10,553 bases of DNA. Source: Prosthecobacter debontii. Lineage in GTDB: Bacteria; Verrucomicrobiota; Verrucomicrobiia; Verrucomicrobiales; Akkermansiaceae. Shown here in pieces: positions 1 to 5,387 of the stretch. The DNA is taken from assembly GCA_945883455.1 (NCBI GenBank), contig CAMCXJ010000065.1, forward strand, positions 1 to 10,553, written 5' to 3'. Every line of letters begins with the position of its first letter. The first letter of the stretch is position 1. The notes below the pieces were generated by a model. The model was not told the origin of the DNA, made no database searches, and was given only the letters and a program-made list of their open reading frames with translations. The position numbers were made by a program, and so were the translations under genes.

Positions 1-921
1 CTCAAGGCAAACTCGCTGCACTTGGGAGTGAGTCTGCTCCCCGATGTAAACTTGGTCAGCCCAGGGGCCGAATTTTCCGCCGCCAAGATCGGGGACGATG
101 GCGGTGGGGGATTGGCCAACCTTGCCGTGGGGTAGGACGACGGCGGGTGGGATGTAGTCAGGAAATTTCAGGTGCTCGGCGAGGACGCGGGAGCCGCTGG
201 TGGGCTCGGGTGGGGCGGGGAGGTTGGCGAGTTTATGGTATTTGTTGCCGGTAGGGTTGCCTTGGAAGGACCCGGGCTTGATCCATTTCAAAGAGGAAGA
301 GCCGTTCCAGAGGCCTTGGTTGTCGGTGTAGAAAGTGTCGCCCTCGGCGTTGAAACCGATGCCGCCGGGGGAGCGGATGCCGGAACAGGTGGGGATCATT
401 TTCCCGTCCGGGGTGATGCGGACAGTCCAGCCACGCCAGTCGGAGCCCGCGCCTGCGGAGCCGGTGAGGCAGAGGGTGATCCAGACATCGCCGTTCTTGT
501 CGGGGGAAGTGCCGAAGGCGTATTCGTGGTAGTCGCCGTTGATGCCCCAGTCAGAGTTGATCGTCTCGAAAACATCGGCGGTGCCGTCGCCGTCCGTATC
601 CTGGAGGCGGGAAAACTCGGGGCGCTGCGTGAGGTAGAGCGAGCCGTCTTTCCAATACATGCCCAGCGGTTCGTGCAGGCCGTGGGCGAAGCGCGTCCAT
701 TTCACCTTCGTGAGGTCGTCCCCATAAGCGCCCTCGCAAATCCAGAGATCGCCGCGGCGGGTGGTGACGGCGACCTTGTCACCCGGCATGAGGGCGATGG
801 AGCCGATTTCCATGACCTCGCCCGGAGGCAGCGGGATGGACTCGATGGTGTAGAAGTCGGACTGTTTCTGCTGTGCCAGGGTAGCGGTGCAAAGGGCGGC
901 GAGGAGTAGTAGAGGGCGCAT
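1..921 (-). CDS. Secreted PQQ/sorbosone-dehydrogenase-like beta-propeller protein (3' end beyond window)
   Basis: The minus-strand reading frame is open from the ATG at 921-919 to the window edge, giving 307 residues with no stop. It starts with a hydrophobic signal peptide (MRPLLLLAALCTATLA), so the product should be exported. The rest alternates short beta-strand blocks typical of propeller blades: VAVTTRRGDLWICEG (50-64), HGLHEPLGMYWKDGSLYLTQR (80-100), an Asp-rich calcium-type loop DTDGDGTAD (108-116), GDYHEYAFG (129-137), GDVWITL (144-150), GIRSPGGIGFNAEGDTFYTDNQG (181-203). This pattern is common in the glucose/sorbosone dehydrogenase-like 'membrane-bound dehydrogenase' proteins abundant in Planctomycetota and Verrucomicrobiota. 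Substrate and cofactor are not visible. It lies 90 bp downstream of a cytochrome c-PA14 gene on the same strand, which suggests an oxidase/electron-acceptor pair. There is no Shine-Dalgarno motif before the start. Long open frames on the opposite strand are shadows. Confidence 0.88.
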   Translation of the reverse strand, partial: MRPLLLLAALCTATLAQQKQSDFYTIESIPLPPGEVMEIGSIALMPGDKVAVTTRRGDLWICEGAYGDDLTKVKWTRFAHGLHEPLGMYWKDGSLYLTQRPEFSRLQDTDGDGTADVFETINSDWGINGDYHEYAFGTSPDKNGDVWITLCLTGSAGAGSDWRGWTVRITPDGKMIPTCSGIRSPGGIGFNAEGDTFYTDNQGLWNGSSSLKWIKPGSFQGNPTGNKYHKLANLPAPPEPTSGSRVLAEHLKFPDYIPPAVVLPHGKVGQSPTAIVPDLGGGKFGPWADQVYIGEQTHSQVQRVCLE

Positions 922-930
922 AGGAAAATT

Positions 931-1000
931 CGAGATTGGGGATTGGATATTGAGTATTCGGAAGATTGGAGTTGGAGCCAATAATCAATCGGCAATCTCC
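931..1000. repeat. Intergenic cluster of GATTGG/CAATC short repeats
   Basis: The 90-bp gap between the cytochrome gene and the propeller gene is AT-rich relative to its flanks. It carries GATTGG at 934-939, 941-946 and 964-969, and inverted copies of the core, CAATC, at 986-990 and 993-997. Opposite copies could pair as short stems in the transcript (for example ATTGG 965-969 with CCAAT 978-982). It may be a low-complexity intergenic repeat or a weak processing or attenuation site between the two genes. No T-tract terminator is present. Confidence 0.4.
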
Positions 1001-1011
1001 CATCAACAATG

Positions 1012-2424
1012 TCAGTTGAGCTTGTAGGTGACGGTGACGGGTTTACCGGGGGGAAGGCTGACGGATTTTTGGGGAGTGATCGCGGGGTTATCACCGAGAG
1101 GGATTTCCAGAACTGATGATCCACCGGTGAGCGTGAGCGTGCGGAGCAGGGAGCCATCCACGCCCGGCGTGAAGGTGTCCTTGAGGAGTTGTCCGTCGAT
1201 CTGGATGTGGAAAGAGGGGTTACCTTTCGGATCGAGGCTGTAGCCCTTGAATTGGGCGGATGGCGGTAGGAAGCGCTGCTTGGTAAGTGTGACCACCCCT
1301 TCTGACATCGGTGATTGGAAGCCTTGGCCCCGGTTCGTCCAGTGCAATCCGGCATCGATGAAGCCACCGGCCCAGACGAGTTCCGGCGCGAGATTGTCTG
1401 CGGAATAAACCATGTTCACCTCGCCGGGGAAGCCGAAGCCGATACCTCGTGCCGTGCTGCCCTTGATGAAATTACGGTATACCACGGTCTTGCCATCTAT
1501 CGGCATAAGAGGGATGGGCGGTTTGCCGCCGGTGCTTTTCGCAGTAGTCGCGGAGACCCATTGCCATTGCGTGGCAGTTGCGATTTTCCATCCGAGAGAG
1601 ATACCTTGGTTGCCCTTGCCTTGGAAATATTCAATGCGCACATGATTCGCACCGGCTTTCAAAGCGGCTTTCCCTTTCGCCACCCGGCTGCCGTCCATCG
1701 GACCTAGTCCTTTTACTTCGGCTATGGGTTGGTCGTTGAGGATGAGCTTCGCGCCATCGTCGGCGTCGAGAATGAAGGCGTATTCGCCGTCCGCCGGAGC
1801 CATGAAATCTCCCTCCCAAACGATACCGAAATCATCCTTCAGCGCGGCGAGGGCGGTGTCGAGAATGCCGCTGTGCTCTTCCTCCACATTCTCGGCCTGG
1901 ATCTTGGTGAAGTCCGGAGTCTGGTTCCATTGGCCTTTGTAAACTCGCGAGGTGAGATTCACGAGGGCGGTGGGCTGCTTTTCCAAAGGCAAAATTTTCA
2001 ACAGCTCGGGAGCTGTCCATGGTGTGGTGCGGGATACGAACTCCGCGCGTGCGACGCGGACAAGGTCGCGCGGCACATCCTGCCCTTTGTTGCCCCAAGC
2101 CTTGTGGACGAAGTTTAGGATCGCCACGATTTGGTCATCGCCAAGGGCGTCGCCCTGAGGGGGCATTGCCAAGTTGTAGGATTTCCCGGCGACTTCGATA
2201 GGGCCGTGGATACCTTTCAGGATGATCGCGACCGAGCGTTTCGGGTTGCCGTGCACCCACTCGCTGCCGGCCAGCGGCGGGAATGCGCCGCCGGTAGCTC
2301 CTTTGCCGTCAGGTGCGTGGCAGGCCGCGCAATAGAGACCGTAGAGTTGCTCTCCATCCTGTGCGTGGAGTGGCGTGGCAAGCAAAGTGAAGATAAGCAG
2401 AAAGGGACATTTTCTAAAAAACAT
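1012..2424 (-). CDS. Secreted cytochrome c fused to a PA14 domain
   Basis: The product has 470 residues. A signal peptide (about 1-21, FLLIFTLLATPLHA) is followed by a class I cytochrome c domain (about 24-110) with the haem site CAACH (Cys32, Cys35, His36) and a plausible axial Met88 in LAMPPQ. Residues about 155-280 form a PA14-like beta-sandwich: YKGQW, then WEGDFMAPADGEYAFILDADDGAKLILND, ANHVRIEYFQGKG and ISLGWK. PA14 domains usually bind carbohydrate. The remaining ~190 residues look like beta-rich secreted sequence (VYRNFI, RGIGFGFPGEVNMVYSADNLAPELVWAGGFIDAG) but I cannot assign them to a family. The following gene encodes a dehydrogenase-like propeller, so the haem domain is a natural electron acceptor in the periplasm. 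The start is the ATG at 2424-2422, directly ahead of the signal peptide; no Shine-Dalgarno motif is visible. Domain calls are firm; the physiological role is inferred. Confidence 0.93.
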   Translation of the reverse strand: MFFRKCPFLLIFTLLATPLHAQDGEQLYGLYCAACHAPDGKGATGGAFPPLAGSEWVHGNPKRSVAIILKGIHGPIEVAGKSYNLAMPPQGDALGDDQIVAILNFVHKAWGNKGQDVPRDLVRVARAEFVSRTTPWTAPELLKILPLEKQPTALVNLTSRVYKGQWNQTPDFTKIQAENVEEEHSGILDTALAALKDDFGIVWEGDFMAPADGEYAFILDADDGAKLILNDQPIAEVKGLGPMDGSRVAKGKAALKAGANHVRIEYFQGKGNQGISLGWKIATATQWQWVSATTAKSTGGKPPIPLMPIDGKTVVYRNFIKGSTARGIGFGFPGEVNMVYSADNLAPELVWAGGFIDAGLHWTNRGQGFQSPMSEGVVTLTKQRFLPPSAQFKGYSLDPKGNPSFHIQIDGQLLKDTFTPGVDGSLLRTLTLTGGSSVLEIPLGDNPAITPQKSVSLPPGKPVTVTYKLN

Positions 2425-2567
2425 AAAGAAAGAACGAGGTGGGTGGGGGGAAATCTTTCAGTATGGGGTAGAAATGAGAGTTTTTTCTAATCCGACAAGC
2501 TGATGTTAGGCGGTTTGGTAGTGAAATCTACTTTACAGAAAAGGCAGACAGTCGGAAACAATCCGCC

Positions 2568-3128
2568 GTGATCGAAAGATTTAGCCACCTTCTCCTGCCT
2601 GCGCTGTGCGCCCTTGCCATCTCTTCCTGTGCCGTCCCGCCCAAGGAGCCGATCAAGGCGGAGCGTATCATGTTCCAGTGGTATGACGATGCCGGGCAGG
2701 GCGCGGTTTCCGTATCCATCGATCTCAGCGACCAGATCGCGACGATCAGGCGCGGTGAGCGAGAGATCGGCTGGTGTTTCGTGGCCACGGGGCTGGAAGG
2801 CCGCTCCACAAGGCCGGGTAGCTACCGGATCACGGAAAAGATCGTCGACAAGCACTCCAACAGATACGGCTGGATTGAGAATGAGTTCGGCGAGGTGACC
2901 GATGACGACGCATCGCCCGGCGACCGCTTGCAGCCTGGTGAGCGCTACATGCCTGCGCCGATGCCTTACTGGATGCGCCTGACCGATTATGGGATCGGGA
3001 TGCACGTCGGAAACATTCCAAGGCCTGGCGAACCCGCCTCGCACGGCTGCATCCGCATGCCGAAGGATTTCGTGCCGACGCTTTTCGAAATGGTGAAAAT
3101 CGGCACCCCGGTGAAGATCGGTTACTAA
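2568..3128 (+). CDS. Lipoprotein L,D-transpeptidase (YkuD fold)
   Basis: The product has 186 residues. A short N-terminal signal ends in a lipobox, AISSC, so Cys21 is the likely lipidation site and the enzyme would be membrane-anchored. The YkuD domain fills residues about 46-186: strands SVSIDLSDQIATIRRG and GWCFVATG, a 'T-P-G-x-Y-x-I-x-x-K'-like segment (TRPGSYRITEK, 81-91), His146 in GMHVG, and the signature SHGCIRM (158-164) with catalytic Cys161, His159 and Arg163. The family forms 3-3 peptidoglycan cross-links or attaches proteins to meso-diaminopimelate; which one applies here cannot be told. The only in-frame start upstream of the signal peptide is a GTG at 2568 without a good ribosome site. 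It stands alone on its strand, divergent from the cytochrome gene and convergent with uppS. Confidence 0.92.
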   Translation: MIERFSHLLLPALCALAISSCAVPPKEPIKAERIMFQWYDDAGQGAVSVSIDLSDQIATIRRGEREIGWCFVATGLEGRSTRPGSYRITEKIVDKHSNRYGWIENEFGEVTDDDASPGDRLQPGERYMPAPMPYWMRLTDYGIGMHVGNIPRPGEPASHGCIRMPKDFVPTLFEMVKIGTPVKIGY

Positions 3129-3212
3129 TTTTTTCGATCCGCGTCTCACGAGGATTCAGAAAAATGTTGTGAAAAGCATCCCGAAAAGGGCGGCACGGAT
3201 AGGAGGAATTTC

Positions 3213-3950
3213 TCACAGAGCCCCGAATCGGCGGTGGCGTCTTTTGTATTCCTCGACGGCGGCGAAAAGGTCGCCCTGGCGGAAGTCGGGCCACATTTTT
3301 TTCACGATAACGATTTCCGAATAGGAGATCTGCCAGAGTAGGAAATTGGAGATGCGCATCTCGCCGGAGGTGCGGATCAGGAGGTCGGGATCGGGAATGC
3401 CGGCGGTGTAGAGGTGTCGCGCGAAAAGATCTGTGGTGATTTCCTCCGGTGAAATCGCTCCCGCGATGGCGGCCTCAGCGATCGCGCGGGCGGCGGCGGT
3501 GATTTCCTCGCGAGCTCCGTAGGAAAGGGCAAGCACGAGGGTCATGGAGTCGTTGCCCTTGGTATGCTCTTGGATGCGGGCGAGGCGCTCGCGTGTGGAG
3601 GCGGGCAGGCGATCGATCTGGCCGATGGCTTGGAGGCGGACGTTCTGTTTGTCGAGTTCCTCCGCTTTTTCGTCGAGAAAGTGGTCGAGCAAGGCCATCA
3701 GAGCCTCGATTTCGGCCTCGGGACGGTTCCAGTTTTCCGAGGAAAAGGCGTAGAGCGTGAGGTATTTCACGCCGAGTTCCTTGCAGGCGTCCATCACCTC
3801 ACGCACGGATTCCGCTCCGGCACGATGGCCTTCGGCGCGGGGCAGTCCGCGTTCCTTCGCCCAACGGCCGTTGCCGTCCATGATGATCGCGATGTGGGTC
3901 AAGGTTTCAGAGGTGGGGTGGACAGAGGGAGGATGCCCGCACTGCCGCAT
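3213..3950 (-). CDS. uppS: Undecaprenyl diphosphate synthase (isoprenyl transferase)
   Basis: This cis-prenyltransferase condenses isopentenyl diphosphate units onto farnesyl diphosphate to make the C55 carrier lipid for peptidoglycan. The product is 245 residues from the ATG at 3950-3948, a normal family length. Signatures are intact (numbered from that ATG): HIAIIMDGNGRWAKERG with the diphosphate-binding Asp25 (20-36), GHRAG (41-45), LYAFSSENWNRP (66-77), and DPDLLIRTSGEMRISNFLLWQ (187-207) with Arg193, Ser195, Glu197 and Arg199, then SYSE with Glu212. A TTG at 3959 would add three residues (TTG-ACT-CCC) but has no better ribosome site, so ATG is preferred. It lies 37 bp after the vapC-like stop codon on the same strand with no terminator between them, so it may share the toxin-antitoxin transcript. 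The usual partner cdsA is not adjacent. Confidence 0.97.
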   Translation of the reverse strand: MRQCGHPPSVHPTSETLTHIAIIMDGNGRWAKERGLPRAEGHRAGAESVREVMDACKELGVKYLTLYAFSSENWNRPEAEIEALMALLDHFLDEKAEELDKQNVRLQAIGQIDRLPASTRERLARIQEHTKGNDSMTLVLALSYGAREEITAAARAIAEAAIAGAISPEEITTDLFARHLYTAGIPDPDLLIRTSGEMRISNFLLWQISYSEIVIVKKMWPDFRQGDLFAAVEEYKRRHRRFGAL

Positions 3951-3987
3951 GGGAGTCAATGCCCTTGGGGGAGCGAAGTGCGGCGAA

Positions 3988-4422
3988 TCACAGCGGCACG
4001 GTCATTCCTTCCGCTTCGGACAACTTTTTCTGGTTGTCATCGAAGGTGAGGAAGCGTTTCGCCCCCAGTCGCAGAGCGGAGGCCACGTGGAGGATGTCAA
4101 AACCACGATGCCCGCCTACCAAGGTGTGCGTAGCCGACAGTCGATTGGCTTCTCTGATCACATCGGCAATATTGCAGACGGACAGGATGAGTCTCCCGGC
4201 GGAGCGATCCGCCTCGAACTGCGCCCACCACAAGGCGGCCTCGCCTTGTGCGATGAATTTGCGGAACTCCGCGAAGCGTAGCGCATTGGCCAACTCATAC
4301 TCGCCGAGCGCTGTCACGGTAATGGGAGTGCGCCGTGATTTCACCCAAGCCAAGGAGCGTGGCGTGTGTGCGTCGTTCCCGTAAAGCGAGAACAGGAAAC
4401 TTGTATCGGCGCAGATCACCAT
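3988..4422 (-). CDS. vapC: VapC-like PIN-domain toxin
   Basis: The product is a 144-residue PIN-domain protein, predicted to be a magnesium-dependent ribonuclease and the toxin of a type II toxin-antitoxin pair. The acidic PIN residues are in the expected order: Asp6 in ICADTSFLFSL, Glu41/Glu43 in LGEYELANALR, Asp109 in GFDILHVASAL, and Asp128/Asp129 in FLTFDDNQ. All four positions are present, so the active site looks intact. Its ATG overlaps the end of the antitoxin gene by 7 nt (ATGGTGA), which implies translational coupling. The gene pair sits on the minus strand between the divergent lemA gene and the downstream uppS. The RNA target cannot be predicted from sequence. Confidence 0.93.
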   Translation of the reverse strand: MVICADTSFLFSLYGNDAHTPRSLAWVKSRRTPITVTALGEYELANALRFAEFRKFIAQGEAALWWAQFEADRSAGRLILSVCNIADVIREANRLSATHTLVGGHRGFDILHVASALRLGAKRFLTFDDNQKKLSEAEGMTVPL

Positions 4423-4667
4423 TTTCCGGAGGCTTCACGGATGATTGTGGATGCCTGTTCCGCTGTTAGGGCGGTAGCAGCAGTCCGCCTGCGTTTTACG
4501 GCAGGGCTTTGTGCCCAGTCCACGCTTTCGGTGGTCTGGGCTTGTTCGGGGACAAGCCGCGCGATGGTCTTTCCCCTTCTCGTGATGATGATCTCCTCGC
4601 CAGCACCGATCCAGTCAAGCAGGCTGCTGTAGCGGTTCCTGAGGTCACGGACAGTGGCAGTTTTCAT
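4416..4667 (-). CDS. Phd/YefM-type antitoxin of the PIN toxin pair
   Basis: I start this protein at the ATG at 4667-4665, giving 83 residues: MKTATVRDLRNRYSSLLDWI... The N-terminal half (about 1-40) has the Phd/YefM fold pattern, ATVRDLRN then GEEIIITRRGKTIARLVP, which dimerises and binds DNA. The C-terminal half (about 41-83, including RRRTAATALTAEQASTIIREASGKW) should wrap the toxin. The reading frame is open upstream to an ATG at 4733, but those 22 extra residues do not fit the family. A near-consensus promoter (4675-4703) also lies inside that extension, so the short form is preferred. The gene overlaps the toxin start by 7 nt. As in most such systems, autorepression at the promoter is likely; this is inferred from the family and from the inverted repeat at 4686-4700. 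Confidence 0.88.
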   Translation of the reverse strand: MKTATVRDLRNRYSSLLDWIGAGEEIIITRRGKTIARLVPEQAQTTESVDWAQSPAVKRRRTAATALTAEQASTIIREASGKW

Positions 4668-4674
4668 GTGCGCC

Positions 4675-4703
4675 AAAATAGGAGCACAAAGGATATTTGT
4701 CAA
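4675..4703 (-). promoter_or_regulatory. Sigma70-type promoter of the toxin-antitoxin operon
   Basis: Read on the minus strand, a perfect -35 TTGACA (4703-4698) is followed after exactly 17 bp by a -10 TATTTT (4680-4675). Transcription should begin about 6-8 bp further on, near 4669-4667, which is at or within two bases of the antitoxin ATG at 4667. The mRNA would therefore be leaderless or nearly so. There is no Shine-Dalgarno motif, in agreement. This is the best promoter match I see in the window. Confidence 0.72.
4686..4700. promoter_or_regulatory. Candidate autoregulatory operator (inverted repeat)
   Basis: The inverted repeat ACAAA-N5-TTTGT lies in the spacer between the -35 and -10 boxes and touches the -35 box. 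Phd/YefM-family antitoxins, with their toxins, commonly repress their own promoters by binding palindromes at such positions. The arms are only 5 bp, so the assignment depends on location and family behaviour. Confidence 0.42.
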
Positions 4704-4762
4704 GTTTTCGGATGTCTCAAACGCGGCTTGCATAGTGGTGTTCCGTTGTCCATTTTTCAGTC

Positions 4763-5368
4763 ATGATAAAAACGGGAATGATTACATTGATAGTGGTGGT
4801 GGTTGGGCTTCTCGCCCTGATCGGGATCTACGCGATCGGCGTTTACAATGGTCTCGTGAAACTGCGGAACATGTTCAGGAATGCGTTCTCGCAGATCGAC
4901 GTGCAGTTGAAGCGCAGGCACGATCTCATCCCGAACTTGGTGGAAACTGCGAAGGCTTACATGGCGCATGAAAGCGGCACGCTGGAGGCGGTGATCGCGG
5001 CGCGAAACGGGGCAGAAAGCGCGAGGCAGGCGGCGGCGGCGAATCCCGGTGATGCGGCGGCTTTGCAGAAACTGGGCGCGGCGGAGGCCGGGTTGGGCGG
5101 CGTGCTCGGCAGGCTATTCGCGGTGTCCGAGGCCTATCCCGACCTCAAGGCGAATCAGAACATGATGCAGCTCACTGAGGAACTGACGACGACCGAGAAC
5201 AAGGTCGCCTTTTCCCGGCAGGCTTACAACGACTCGGTGCTCGCCTACAACAACAAGCGCGAGGTTTTCCCGAACAACATCTTCGCGGGCATCTTCGGTT
5301 TCTCCGAGGCGGCGCTCTTCGAGATCGAGTCGCCCGTCGAGCGCGAGGCTCCGAAGGTGCAGTTCTGA
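4763..5368 (+). CDS. lemA: LemA family membrane protein
   Basis: The product is 201 residues, a usual LemA length. A single N-terminal membrane helix (about 6-28, ITLIVVVVGLLALIGIYAIGVY) is followed by the characteristic helical bundle: LRNMFRNAFSQIDVQLKRRHDLIPNLVETAKAYMAHE (34-70), a central AAANPGD loop (91-97), EAYPDLKANQNMMQLTEELTTTENKVAFSRQAYNDSVLAYNN (123-164), and the end motif FPNNIFAGIFGF (169-180). The biochemical role of LemA is not settled; genes of this family recur next to M48 metalloproteases, as here, where the protease starts 19 nt downstream. A probable shared operon follows from the spacing. The start used is the ATG at 4763; an in-frame ATG at 4778 would remove five residues. 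Neither has a clear ribosome-binding site. Confidence 0.95.
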   Translation: MIKTGMITLIVVVVGLLALIGIYAIGVYNGLVKLRNMFRNAFSQIDVQLKRRHDLIPNLVETAKAYMAHESGTLEAVIAARNGAESARQAAAANPGDAAALQKLGAAEAGLGGVLGRLFAVSEAYPDLKANQNMMQLTEELTTTENKVAFSRQAYNDSVLAYNNKREVFPNNIFAGIFGFSEAALFEIESPVEREAPKVQF

Positions 5369-5387
5369 CCTACCACGTTTCCCGTAG

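Noticed and set aside
172..909. 245-codon open frame on the plus strand
   Set aside because: It is antisense to the propeller gene, whose minus-strand frame has a signal peptide and family motifs; the composition is Gly/Ala/Val-rich as expected of a GC-rich shadow.
702..1367. 221-codon minus-strand frame overlapping two genes
   Set aside because: It bridges the end of the cytochrome-PA14 gene and the start of the propeller gene in another frame, with Ser/Pro/Arg-rich shadow composition and no motif.
2425..2567. Promoters in the divergent gap between the cytochrome and transpeptidase genes
   Set aside because: A promoter is expected for both genes, and TCTAAT at 2486-2491 resembles a -10 box, but no -35 match sits at a suitable distance on either strand.
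3201..3209. AGGAGG-like sequence on the plus strand near 3201
   Set aside because: No start codon or gene follows on that strand; it lies in the gap just before the 3' end of the minus-strand uppS.
3129..3212. T-run after the L,D-transpeptidase stop as an intrinsic terminator
   Set aside because: Six Ts follow the stop, but no stable GC-rich stem precedes them; only a 5-bp GATCG/CGATC pair with a long loop can be drawn.
4668..4733. N-terminal extension of the antitoxin from an ATG at 4733
   Set aside because: The 22 extra residues do not resemble Phd/YefM N-termini, and the near-consensus promoter lies within this stretch.
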